In this document: positions 20,080 to 28,220 of the stretch, one piece after another
How the letters are laid out: each line of letters opens with the position of its first letter
Position numbering within the stretch: the first letter of the stretch is position 1
From: Rhodoferax lithotrophicus
Lineage (GTDB): Bacteria; Pseudomonadota; Gammaproteobacteria; Burkholderiales; Burkholderiaceae_C
Length of the DNA stretch: 64,000 bases
NCBI RefSeq assembly: GCF_019973615.1
Contig: NZ_AP024238.1
Coordinates: 1,612,001-1,676,000 of the forward strand
Direction: 5' to 3'
Notes under the pieces: generated by a model
The model's database searches: none
Told to the model about the DNA's origin: nothing
The model's input: only the letters and a program-made list of their open reading frames with translations
Translations under genes and position numbers: made by a program

Positions 20080-21462
20080 ATGAAGCTTAACTCCAGCATT
20101 TTCAAAGCCTATGACATTCGGGGCATCGTGCCCAGCACCATTGATGCCGCCATGGCGCAAGCCTTGGGTCGCGCCTTTGGCACCGTGGCCTTGCGTGAAG
20201 GTCAAACCCAGGTTGCCGTGGGCCGTGATGGCCGTCTGAGCGGGCCGGAGTTGAGTACTGCCCTGACGCGTGGTCTGGCTGACGTGGGTGTGGAGGTGAT
20301 TGACATTGGCTTGGCCACCACCCCCATGTTGTACTTTGCGGCCAACACGTTGTGCGCCAGCGGTATCCAGGTCACCGGCAGTCACAACCCCAAGGATTAC
20401 AACGGCTTCAAGATGGTGCTGGCAGGCCGGGCCATTTATGGTGACGAAATCCAGAACCTGCGTCGCATCATGGAAGATGAGAGCTGGGAATTACGTGCCG
20501 GTGGCCAGATTCGCCATGTGGATGTGCTGGCCGATTACACCGCACGGATTGTGGGTGACATCAAGCTGTCTCGCCCCCTGAAGATTGTGGTGGATAGTGG
20601 CAACGGCATTGCGGGTGCCTCTGCCCCCGGCATTCTGCGCGCCATTGGCTGCGAGGTGACCGAGCTGTTCAGCGAGGTGGATGGCAACTTCCCCAACCAT
20701 CACCCGGACCCCAGCAAGCCCGAGAACCTGCGTGATGTGATGGCTGCCCTGAAAGCTGGTGATGCCGAGCTGGGTCTGGCCTTTGATGGTGATGGTGACC
20801 GTCTGGGCATCGTCACCAAAGACGGCAACACCATTTACCCGGATCGGCAGATGATGTTGTTTGCCGCCGATGTGCTCAAGCGCGTGCCCGGCGGCACGAT
20901 TTTGTTTGACGTGAAGTGTTCACAGCGCCTGGCACCCGCCATTGAGGCGGCGGGTGGTGTGCCGATGATGTTCAAAACCGGTCATTCGCTCATCAAAGCC
21001 AAGATGAAAGAAATCAACTCCCCATTGGGGGGGGAGATGAGCGGCCACGTCTTCTTCAAGGAGCGTTGGTATGGTTTTGATGATGGTACGTATGCCGGTT
21101 GTCGTCTGCTGGAGATTTTGAGCCAGTCGGCCGATGCCAATGGGGTGCTCAACGCCTTGCCCACCAGCTTTTCCACGCCAGAGCTGAACGTCAAGTGCGC
21201 GGAAGGGCAGCCTCATACGCTGGTTGAGCAACTGGTCGCTACGGTTCATTTCCCGGCCCCAGCCACTCTCAACACCATTGACGGCCTGCGCGTGGATTGG
21301 CCCGATGGTTTTGGGCTGATTCGCGCCTCCAACACCACACCGGTGCTGGTGCTGCGTTTTGAAGGTCATACACCAGAGGCTTTGAACCGCATCCAGACCG
21401 ACATGATGGCCCTGTTGCATCAGGTGATGCCCGGCGCGGTAACCGATGAGGCTGCGCATTGA
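20080..21462 (+). CDS. Phosphomannomutase/phosphoglucomutase
   Basis: A 460-residue alpha-D-phosphohexomutase that interconverts hexose 1- and 6-phosphates to feed LPS and exopolysaccharide synthesis. Signatures are FKAYDIRGIVPS at the N-terminus, the phosphoserine loop VTGSHNPKDYNGFK, the magnesium loop AFDGDGDRLGIV, the sugar loop GGEMSGHVFFKE and the phosphate-binding RASNTTPVLVLRFE. This is the AlgC/ManB type. The start at ATG 20080 has CCAGGG about ten bases upstream; a longer in-frame reading begins 72 bases earlier but adds non-homologous residues. It is followed by waaC and waaA in the same direction, fitting an LPS-core role. Confidence 0.93.
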   Translation: MKLNSSIFKAYDIRGIVPSTIDAAMAQALGRAFGTVALREGQTQVAVGRDGRLSGPELSTALTRGLADVGVEVIDIGLATTPMLYFAANTLCASGIQVTGSHNPKDYNGFKMVLAGRAIYGDEIQNLRRIMEDESWELRAGGQIRHVDVLADYTARIVGDIKLSRPLKIVVDSGNGIAGASAPGILRAIGCEVTELFSEVDGNFPNHHPDPSKPENLRDVMAALKAGDAELGLAFDGDGDRLGIVTKDGNTIYPDRQMMLFAADVLKRVPGGTILFDVKCSQRLAPAIEAAGGVPMMFKTGHSLIKAKMKEINSPLGGEMSGHVFFKERWYGFDDGTYAGCRLLEILSQSADANGVLNALPTSFSTPELNVKCAEGQPHTLVEQLVATVHFPAPATLNTIDGLRVDWPDGFGLIRASNTTPVLVLRFEGHTPEALNRIQTDMMALLHQVMPGAVTDEAAH

Positions 21463-21492
21463 TGGAGGGGTGTTGACTGTGAGTGTGTCGAT

Positions 21493-22509
21493 TTGAAAAT
21501 TCTGATTGTCAAACTGTCTTCGCTGGGTGATGTGGTGCATGCCATGCCCGCGGTGCAGGATATCGTGCGGGAGCACCCTGGTGCACAGATTGATTGGGTG
21601 GTCGAACGTGGTTTTGTGCCGCTGGTGCGCCGCTGCAAAGGTGTACGCCGGGTGATTGCGGTGGACTTGCGCCAGTGGCGTCAAAGCCCTTTCAGTGCAG
21701 AAACCCGGCGCGCCTGGGCGCTTTTCAAAAACGAATTACAGCAGGAACGTTATGACGCGGTGATTGATTTGCAGGGTTTAACCAAATCCGCGCTGGTGTC
21801 CTGGCTGGCTCGCCTGAGCCGTGGCGGCAAGCGTTATGGTTTGGCCAATCAAACCGAAGGTTCCGGCTTTGAAGCCCCGACCCGTTGGGTGGCTGATGTG
21901 GCTTTTCACCTGCCCACGCACAGCCATGCCGTGACACGCTCGCGTGAATTATGTGCCTTGGCGCTGCATCATACCGCTCCTATTGATATGAACTTTGGGC
22001 TTGAAACCCATAAGGATAAAGCGCAAGAAGCTATTAAAAATATAGCATTCAGGCGCGGCCTTCGCGGTATGGTGGCACTGGTGCATGGCACCTCGCGGGC
22101 GGATAAGGAGTGGCCACTGGAACACTGGCGTGAACTGGCGCAGCGGCTCAATGAGGCCGGTTTTGGCGTGGCTTTGCCGCATGGCAACCAGGCCGAAGAG
22201 CAGGTCTCCAACGCGATTGCTTATGGTTTGGAGCATGCCCAGGTATGGCCCCGTTTGGCGCTGGATGCACTCGCCGATGCGCTGGCCACCTGCTTTGGCG
22301 TGATTGGGGTGGACAGTGGTCTGAGCCACATTGCCGTGGCACTGGATCTGCCGCATGTACAGCTGTACAACTTTGACACGGCTTGGCGTACCGGCCCCTT
22401 GCCCCATGCCGTCGCAGAACAGCCACCTTACCAGTGCAGTGTGTTTGCCCAACCTGCCCCCAGTGTGGACGCCGTCTGGCAGGCTTGGTGTGCGGTGCTC
22501 AGTGCTTGA
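21493..22509 (+). CDS. waaC: Lipopolysaccharide heptosyltransferase I
   Basis: WaaC adds the first heptose to Kdo2-lipid A on the cytosolic face of the inner membrane. The 338-residue GT9 enzyme shows MKILIVKLSSLGDVVHAMPA at the N-terminus, VIDLQGLTKSAL, HGTSRADKEWPLEHW and the nucleotide-site GVDSGLSHIAVALDLPHVQL. The only plausible start is TTG 21493, since an in-frame stop lies at 21460. A purine-rich GGAGGGG lies about 20 bases upstream, rather far. Residues THKDKAQEAIKNIAFRRG, in the interdomain region, are encoded by a full copy of the dispersed repeat and look like an extra insert. It is followed nine bases later by waaA. Confidence 0.93.
   Translation: MKILIVKLSSLGDVVHAMPAVQDIVREHPGAQIDWVVERGFVPLVRRCKGVRRVIAVDLRQWRQSPFSAETRRAWALFKNELQQERYDAVIDLQGLTKSALVSWLARLSRGGKRYGLANQTEGSGFEAPTRWVADVAFHLPTHSHAVTRSRELCALALHHTAPIDMNFGLETHKDKAQEAIKNIAFRRGLRGMVALVHGTSRADKEWPLEHWRELAQRLNEAGFGVALPHGNQAEEQVSNAIAYGLEHAQVWPRLALDALADALATCFGVIGVDSGLSHIAVALDLPHVQLYNFDTAWRTGPLPHAVAEQPPYQCSVFAQPAPSVDAVWQAWCAVLSA
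22010..22055. repeat. Dispersed palindromic repeat inserted in waaC
   Basis: ATAAGGATAAAGCGCAAG, AGCTAT (22029-22034), seven bases, ATAGC (22042-22046) and then AGGCGC. It is AT-richer than the flanking gene and keeps the reading frame. Confidence 0.75.
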
Positions 22510-22518
22510 GCTTATTTA

Positions 22519-23838
22519 ATGATTCGCTGGTTTTACTCGTGCCTGATGTGGCTGGCGCAACCACTGCTCAAGCGCAAGCTGCTGCGCCGTAGCCAGCAGG
22601 AACCCGGCTACGCCCAGCATCTTCCTGAGCGATTTGGCCATTACGACCAAGCCGTGCCCCCACATTCCGGCCCCACCGTCTGGTTACATGCCGTGTCGCT
22701 GGGTGAAACCCGAGCGGCCGCTGTGTTGATCGCGGCCTTGCGGGCGCAGTGGCCTCACATGCGCCTGTTGCTCACTCACGGCACGGCCACCGGGCGTGCT
22801 GAAGGTCAAAAGCTGCTGGCCACAGGGGATCTGCAAGCCTGGCAGCCGTGGGACACACCGGCTGCAGTGCAGCGGTTTTTGGCCCATTTCAGGCCCCAGT
22901 TGGGCATCCTGATGGAAACCGAAGTCTGGCCCAATCTGGTATTGGGTTGCCAGCTGCAAGCTGTGCCGCTGGTGTTGGTGAATGCCCGGCTCAGTGACAA
23001 ATCGCGCCAACAAGCGCAGCGCCTGGCCTGGCTGGCGCGCCCGGCGTTTACGGCGTTGACGGCCGTGTGGGCGCAAACCCAGGCTGATGCCCAGCGTCTG
23101 CAGTCCTTGGGAGCCAAAGTGGAAGGTGTGATGGGGAACCTGAAATTTGATGCTACCCCTAACCCCACCCAAGTGATGCAGGGCCGTGCCTGGCGCGAGC
23201 AGTGCCCCCAACCGGTGGTGATGCTGGCCAGCTCACGGGAAGGTGAAGAACAGGCTTTGCTGGATATTTTGAAGCGTTTTTGGCTTCCAGTGCAGACCCA
23301 TCAAGCGCAAGATGCTACTGATTCTGTAGTATTAAAGGTACAGTGGCTGGTGGTGCCACGTCATCCACAGCGTTTTGATGCGGTGGCTACTTTGATTCAA
23401 TCCCAGGGCTTTGCGGTGCAGCGCCGCAGTGCCTGGCCTGCCTCTGGCCCAAACCCGACGGCGGGGCAGCCGACGATCTGGCTGGGGGACTCGCTGGGTG
23501 AAATGGCGCTGTACTACGGCCTGGCTGATGTGGCTTTGCTGGGTGGCAGCTTTGAGCCCTTGGGAGGGCAAAACCTCATCGAAGCTGCGGCCTGCGCTTG
23601 CCCGGTGGTGATGGGGCCTCACACATTCAACTTTGCGGAAGCTGCAGAAAAAGCCTTGGCTGCAGGTGCCGCGCAGCGCTCTGCCAACCTGGCACAAGCA
23701 GTTGATAGGGCCTGTGAGTTGTCTTTGAGCGACAACCGATTACTCGTTGCCCGGGAATCAGCTCGGCACTTTGCCCAGTCCCACCAAGGTGCGGCCCAAC
23801 GACTGGCTGCCGCATTGATGCCCTTCTTGGCCGAATAG
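22519..23838 (+). CDS. waaA: 3-deoxy-D-manno-octulosonic acid (Kdo) transferase
   Basis: WaaA links Kdo residues to lipid IVA at the inner membrane. The 439-residue GT30 enzyme has an N-terminal membrane anchor (IRWFYSCLMWLAQPLLK), then WLHAVSLGETRAA, LLLTHGTATGRAEG and the conserved METEVWPNLV. Further conserved parts are NARLSDKS, GNLKFD, ASSREGEE, VPRHPQRFD, GGSFEPLGGQNLIEAAA and GPHTFNF. It immediately follows waaC. Residues THQAQDATDSVVLKV, just before the conserved VPRHPQRF, are encoded by a copy of the dispersed repeat at 23299-23333 and look like an insertion relative to typical WaaA. Confidence 0.95.
   Translation: MIRWFYSCLMWLAQPLLKRKLLRRSQQEPGYAQHLPERFGHYDQAVPPHSGPTVWLHAVSLGETRAAAVLIAALRAQWPHMRLLLTHGTATGRAEGQKLLATGDLQAWQPWDTPAAVQRFLAHFRPQLGILMETEVWPNLVLGCQLQAVPLVLVNARLSDKSRQQAQRLAWLARPAFTALTAVWAQTQADAQRLQSLGAKVEGVMGNLKFDATPNPTQVMQGRAWREQCPQPVVMLASSREGEEQALLDILKRFWLPVQTHQAQDATDSVVLKVQWLVVPRHPQRFDAVATLIQSQGFAVQRRSAWPASGPNPTAGQPTIWLGDSLGEMALYYGLADVALLGGSFEPLGGQNLIEAAACACPVVMGPHTFNFAEAAEKALAAGAAQRSANLAQAVDRACELSLSDNRLLVARESARHFAQSHQGAAQRLAAALMPFLAE
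23299..23333. repeat. Dispersed palindromic repeat inside waaA
   Basis: CATCAAGCGCAAGATGCTAC, seven bases, GTAGTATTAAA. It is in frame and probably codes for an added loop. Confidence 0.65.
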
Positions 23839-23936
23839 ACTGAGGCAACGCCAGGTTGAGATCGGTTTTACACCACCAATTTTTTTGGTTGGTTCTTTTG
23901 ATCAAGAGTTTTTCAAGTCTGATCATCTTTGCTCGG

Positions 23937-23950
23937 TTGATTTAAATCAA
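23937..23950. promoter_or_regulatory. FNR/Anr-type binding site upstream of the cytochrome cluster
   Basis: TTGATTTAAATCAA is a perfect match to the FNR/Anr consensus TTGAT-N4-ATCAA. It lies 180 bases upstream of the monohaem cytochrome gene, in an AT-rich non-coding stretch (23839-24130). No unambiguous -10 box at the canonical distance was found, so the transcription start is not assigned. It suggests oxygen-limited induction of the downstream electron-transfer genes. Confidence 0.75.
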
Positions 23951-24130
23951 ACGCCGAGCACTTAAAACTCAAATTGAACTACCATACAAGCCTTAAGGTT
24001 TTATGATCTCCACAAGTTCGCGTTGTTAAGCAAATGTGAAGTTTTGTAATGAAGCCTTAAGACGACGAACCGGGTGAGCTAGCAAGTTGTTGTCCGGCAT
24101 TCATCCAAAAACTTTTATAGGAGCGTTCAG

Positions 24131-24475
24131 ATGATTAAAGTTTCATTACCCACCGTGATTGCAACTGTGTTCTTAGGCCTGGCCAGTGTGGCACCGGCTC
24201 AAGCAGCTGTTGATGAAGAAGCCGCAAAAGCGCTTTTCAAAAGTAATGACTGCACCAAATGCCACTCTGTAGACAAAGAAAAAAAGGGTCCGTCGCTGAA
24301 AAAAATCTCGGAAAAGTACAAAGGCAAGGCTGATGGACAGGAAAAAGCTGTCAAAAACATGACTGACGGTAAAAAAGTGAAGTTGGCTGATGGCACCGAG
24401 CAGGAACATAAAGTCATTGACACCAAAGATCTGAAAGAACAGAAAAACCTGGCTGACTGGATTCTTTCCCATTAA
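24131..24475 (+). CDS. Periplasmic monohaem c-type cytochrome
   Basis: A 114-residue exported class I-like cytochrome c. A Sec signal peptide spans about 1-25 (VIATVFLGLASVAPAQA), and the haem site is CTKCH at about 41-45. The usual distal Met-Pro segment near the C-terminal helix is replaced by GTEQEHKVID, so the sixth ligand may be His instead of Met, which would lower the potential. The last helix is LKEQKNLADWILS. A strong ribosome-binding site (AGGAG at 24120-24124) precedes the ATG. It is first of the electron-transfer genes, 48 bases before the decahaem lipoprotein gene, and may shuttle electrons in the periplasm. Confidence 0.9.
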   Translation: MIKVSLPTVIATVFLGLASVAPAQAAVDEEAAKALFKSNDCTKCHSVDKEKKGPSLKKISEKYKGKADGQEKAVKNMTDGKKVKLADGTEQEHKVIDTKDLKEQKNLADWILSH

Positions 24476-24523
24476 CACTGCACTGCGATGCAGATGTTTA
24501 AACAGTTGTAAAGGATTAAAAAC

Positions 24524-27052
24524 ATGAAAACTTCATTATTCCGGTGGGGGACAGCCCTGCTGGCATCACTTGCCATAGCAGGTTGCGGCGGTGGAGGCGG
24601 TGGCAGTGCGCCAGCGGCCACAACACCCGCAACAAGTACGGCTGTCAGCGCCGCTATAACCGCCGCTGCAGCAACACCTTTGGTCACTGACACGGCGACT
24701 GGTACCAGTGGCAGCAGTGCAGCATTTACAGTTTTGCAGGCAGCCGGTGTTCCTGCTGTCACCATCAACAGCCCACCGGTAGTGAATTTCACCGTGTTCT
24801 CGGATGGCGCGGTGTATACCAAACTCACGGCTGCCAATGTCAGCGTGGCCATGGCAAAGCTGGTTCCTGCGTCGAATGGCAATCCTGACGAATGGGTTAG
24901 TTATGTCACGAGAGTAAAAACCTCTGCTGTGACACCCAATGGTCTTGCGGTTCAAGGCACAACCGATCCTAAAATTTCAACGGCAACTAAAACAGCAACT
25001 TATCCCGTTGACTGTGCTGCAAGCCCAGCAACTCTGACGTACAACCCTGATGGTTATTACACCTACAAGTTCTGTACCGATGTTAAGAAAACCAAGGATG
25101 CTGCTGGTAATTTGGTTTTTGACGCTAGCAAAGTACATCGGGTGGCACTTCAGCTAAGTTATACCAATAAAGCTGGGACAGTGGTCAAGGTCAACCCTTA
25201 CTTTGACTTCACCATCAATGCCGATGGTACGGCGAAGATGGCCGACCCAAGCAAGACAAGGAAAATGACGGATGTGAACTCTTGCAATAGTTGTCACGAA
25301 ACACTGGCCCTGCACGGTGGTGGTCGAGTTGATACTCAATTCTGCGTGATGTGTCACAACCCTGGCAGCACAGATGCTGTTACAGGCAAGGCGGTGACAT
25401 TGAGTACCATGGTTCACAAGCTTCATGCAGGCAAGAGACTTGCGGCAGCGGGTGACCCTTACATTGTGAATGATGTAAATGCTTCAGAGATTGGCTTTCC
25501 GCAAGACTTGCGCAATTGCACCAAGTGCCATACTGCTGCGAATCCCGCAACGCCTCAGGGCGATAACTGGAAGACTGCGGTGAGCCAACAAGCTTGTCTG
25601 ACTTGCCACACTTCCAAAGTTGGTGGTGTTTGGGAAACCAAGCATGTGGTTTATGCCAAAGATCCTATCGTTGTTGGCGCGGCTTCAGCCACAAACACCA
25701 AGGCTACTGACTTGACCAATGCTCAGTGCATCGCTTGTCACAGGGTTGGCTCCAACATCTCGTCTGAAGTTGTTCACTGGAATCAGAACGAAGAAAATTC
25801 TGCCAAATACAAGATGAACATTGAGGGTGCTACGTATGACGCAGCGACACGCAAAGTCACGGTCAAGTATTTCTTGTCTGATCCGACCAATGGCAATGCG
25901 GCGTATGACCTGGTGACCTCTGACTGTGCCAGCACGACTGTGCCCACATGTTCAACCAGCACCAAGTTTGGCAATCTGCGTTTTTATGTGGCGTACCAGA
26001 CCATGGTGGGTCAGTCAACCGCAGTGACTGAGTTTTCGTCCTACAACAACGGCGGTAGTGGTGCCAACGCGTATGCCTACAAGGGTACCAAAGACGCGTC
26101 TAACCACTACACCGTGGACATCACCTTGCCTGCAGATACTGCAACTTCAATTGCCTCGGGTACGGCGCGTGTGATCAGCATCGGTCAGGTCAAAGAGCCG
26201 CAACTTGAGTTGAAGTCGCTTGATCCACGGCCAGCGGTGGTTCCTGCTGCTCTGGTCAGTGTGGTTGTGCAAAACACGCATTTTGATGTTGCCTTGACGG
26301 GTGCTCTGCAGCCGCGCCGGGCAGTGGTCTCCAGTGCGAAGTGCAATGCTTGTCACGGCTCACTGGGCTCCACCTCTGGTTCCAATACGCTGGCCAACGC
26401 CTTCCACGGTGGTGCTCGTGACACGGTTGAAGCATGTTCTGTCTGCCATGATGCCAATCGTTCGTCGAGCGGTAACATGATGACCAATGGATTGGCACTG
26501 TATGAACCCTACCAGTTCAAACGCATGATCCACGGTATCCATGGCAATTCCAAGCGTGTGAATCCGTTTACCCATGGCAACAAAGCAGTTCAAGCATTCT
26601 GCAATCCAACTGGAACGACTGTTGCTGCCATTGATTTGTGCAAGACAGCTGCGCCTTTGGGAATTGTGGCCGGTGTAGAAAACTACGCTGCTGAAGTGGC
26701 CTACCCTGGTGTTGGTTTGAATTGCAACGCTTGCCACGTCAACAATTCGTACAAAAACGATCAGGGAACATTGGGTGCAGTGGTGATGAAACCCACTACC
26801 TCGGCTCCAGGTGTGTTGCCTGTTGTCCTTGAAACTGATCCCAACAAATGGTTGGTGATCTCGCCCAAGGCGGCAAGTTGCACGGCTTGCCATGACTCCA
26901 GCACAGCCATGGGGCACGTCGCTAACTTCGGTGGCGCTTCGTTTGGCAACAAGACCCAGGCGGAAATTGCTGCCATGCCACGTGAAACTTGTAACGACTG
27001 CCATGCCAGCGGTGGTTTCAAGGGTGTTGATGTCGTCCACGGTCAAAAGTAG
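24524..27052 (+). CDS. OmcA/MtrC-family outer-membrane decahaem c-type cytochrome (lipoprotein)
   Basis: An 842-residue exported lipoprotein. The signal peptide ends in the lipobox LAIAGC (Cys at about 21), followed by a poly-Gly linker. There are exactly ten CXXCH sites, with first Cys at about 254, 274, 332, 358, 402, 607, 638, 734, 786 and 823. This gives five sites, a ~200-residue haem-free stretch and five more, the MtrC/OmcA pattern of two pentahaem domains separated by beta domains. It is expected on the outer surface, passing electrons to minerals, humics or partner cells. A strong terminator follows, ahead of the MtrA- and MtrB-like genes. Terminal acceptor and surface exposure are inferred. 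Confidence 0.93.
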   Translation: MKTSLFRWGTALLASLAIAGCGGGGGGSAPAATTPATSTAVSAAITAAAATPLVTDTATGTSGSSAAFTVLQAAGVPAVTINSPPVVNFTVFSDGAVYTKLTAANVSVAMAKLVPASNGNPDEWVSYVTRVKTSAVTPNGLAVQGTTDPKISTATKTATYPVDCAASPATLTYNPDGYYTYKFCTDVKKTKDAAGNLVFDASKVHRVALQLSYTNKAGTVVKVNPYFDFTINADGTAKMADPSKTRKMTDVNSCNSCHETLALHGGGRVDTQFCVMCHNPGSTDAVTGKAVTLSTMVHKLHAGKRLAAAGDPYIVNDVNASEIGFPQDLRNCTKCHTAANPATPQGDNWKTAVSQQACLTCHTSKVGGVWETKHVVYAKDPIVVGAASATNTKATDLTNAQCIACHRVGSNISSEVVHWNQNEENSAKYKMNIEGATYDAATRKVTVKYFLSDPTNGNAAYDLVTSDCASTTVPTCSTSTKFGNLRFYVAYQTMVGQSTAVTEFSSYNNGGSGANAYAYKGTKDASNHYTVDITLPADTATSIASGTARVISIGQVKEPQLELKSLDPRPAVVPAALVSVVVQNTHFDVALTGALQPRRAVVSSAKCNACHGSLGSTSGSNTLANAFHGGARDTVEACSVCHDANRSSSGNMMTNGLALYEPYQFKRMIHGIHGNSKRVNPFTHGNKAVQAFCNPTGTTVAAIDLCKTAAPLGIVAGVENYAAEVAYPGVGLNCNACHVNNSYKNDQGTLGAVVMKPTTSAPGVLPVVLETDPNKWLVISPKAASCTACHDSSTAMGHVANFGGASFGNKTQAEIAAMPRETCNDCHASGGFKGVDVVHGQK

Positions 27053-27073
27053 GCACTGCTAATGTTGGTTCGG

Positions 27074-27107
27074 ACGGGAGGGTTTTTACGGGCCCTCCCG
27101 TTTTTTC
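27074..27107 (+). terminator. Rho-independent terminator after the decahaem lipoprotein gene
   Basis: The stem ACGGGAGGG (27074-27082) and CCCTCCCGT (27093-27101) is a perfect nine-base pair match, followed by a run of six T (27101-27106). It separates the outer-membrane cytochrome gene from the downstream MtrA-type gene. Confidence 0.9.
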
Positions 27108-27166
27108 GTAATCAACGGCATATTGTCAAAATTAATATTCAAAGCTAGACCTGTAGGAGAGTTGGG

Positions 27167-28204
27167 ATGCAAATCAAACATGCGATAGCGTTTATCAGTG
27201 CCTGTGTGTTCGGGGTACTGGGGTCGGCGTGGGCAGAAGAGCCTGTAGCAAAGGACGCTGCGACTTGTCTCTCATGCCATGACACGGATGATTTGCCGGA
27301 CATGGCTGGAACCGCGCACGGAGTGCGCCCCAATCCGCCACCGATGAAAGCAGCAGCTGCAGCGTTGGCCAGTCGTACCATGGGCGATGTTAGAAATTCA
27401 CGTTCTCCAACTTGTTTTTCTTGTCACGGTACCAGTGATCAGCATGCAAACAAGCCAGACAATGTTGAGAAACAATCCAAGCCGGATAAAACATTCACCA
27501 AAAAATTTGGCCATGTCACGACAGTGCAAGCAGATGAGCGTAGTCGTGTGTGTCAAAGTTGCCATGATGGTGATTCCAAGCGAGCCTTATGGGTTGGTAG
27601 CCAGCATCAAGCCGCCAATGTGGCTTGTAATGACTGTCACCAAGTGCACACAGCGCGTGACAAGGTGTTGAAAAAAGCCTCAGAGTCCGAAGTTTGTTAT
27701 GCCTGTCATAAAGAGCAGCGTACACAACTCAACAAGCTGTCCCATCATCCGGTTGTTGAGGGAAAGATGACATGTTCAGATTGCCATAACGTGCATGGAT
27801 CTTCAGGTCCCAAACTCGTCAAGAGAGACAGTATCAATGACACCTGTTATACCTGTCACGCCGAAAAACGGGGTCCTTTTGTGCAGCAACATTCGCCTGT
27901 AGCAGAAGATTGCACCAACTGTCATAACTCACATGGCAGCGTGATTCCGGGCATGCTTAAAACTCGTGCCCCCATGCTTTGCCAACAATGCCATACGCCA
28001 CACGTATCAGGTGCAGTGGGTGCGCTAGGTGGACAAAGCGGAGTCTTTGCACCAGCCGCTGCTGGGCAAGCTGTTCCACAGATCACGAGCGTGACCAATG
28101 GGAAAAACGTGGTCAATATGTGGCAAGGCCGTAGTTGCATGAATTGTCATTCGCAAATTCATGGGTCCAACAGCCCGTCATTCTCCAACCCATTGATGCG
28201 TTAA
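27167..28204 (+). CDS. MtrA/DmsE-type periplasmic decahaem c-type cytochrome
   Basis: A 345-residue exported cytochrome with a signal peptide at about 1-23 (ending GSAWA) and ten CXXCH sites: CLSCH, CFSCH, CQSCH, CNDCH, CYACH, CSDCH, CYTCH, CTNCH, CQQCH and CMNCH. The count and length match MtrA, DmsE and PioA, which sit inside an MtrB/PioB barrel and carry electrons across the outer membrane. The gene immediately downstream encodes such a barrel, with only 16 bases between them. A good ribosome-binding site (GTAGGAGAG) lies upstream. It follows a terminator, so it may have its own promoter or depend on read-through. Confidence 0.92.
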   Translation: MQIKHAIAFISACVFGVLGSAWAEEPVAKDAATCLSCHDTDDLPDMAGTAHGVRPNPPPMKAAAAALASRTMGDVRNSRSPTCFSCHGTSDQHANKPDNVEKQSKPDKTFTKKFGHVTTVQADERSRVCQSCHDGDSKRALWVGSQHQAANVACNDCHQVHTARDKVLKKASESEVCYACHKEQRTQLNKLSHHPVVEGKMTCSDCHNVHGSSGPKLVKRDSINDTCYTCHAEKRGPFVQQHSPVAEDCTNCHNSHGSVIPGMLKTRAPMLCQQCHTPHVSGAVGALGGQSGVFAPAAAGQAVPQITSVTNGKNVVNMWQGRSCMNCHSQIHGSNSPSFSNPLMR

Positions 28205-28220
28205 AGCACGGAGAAACATC

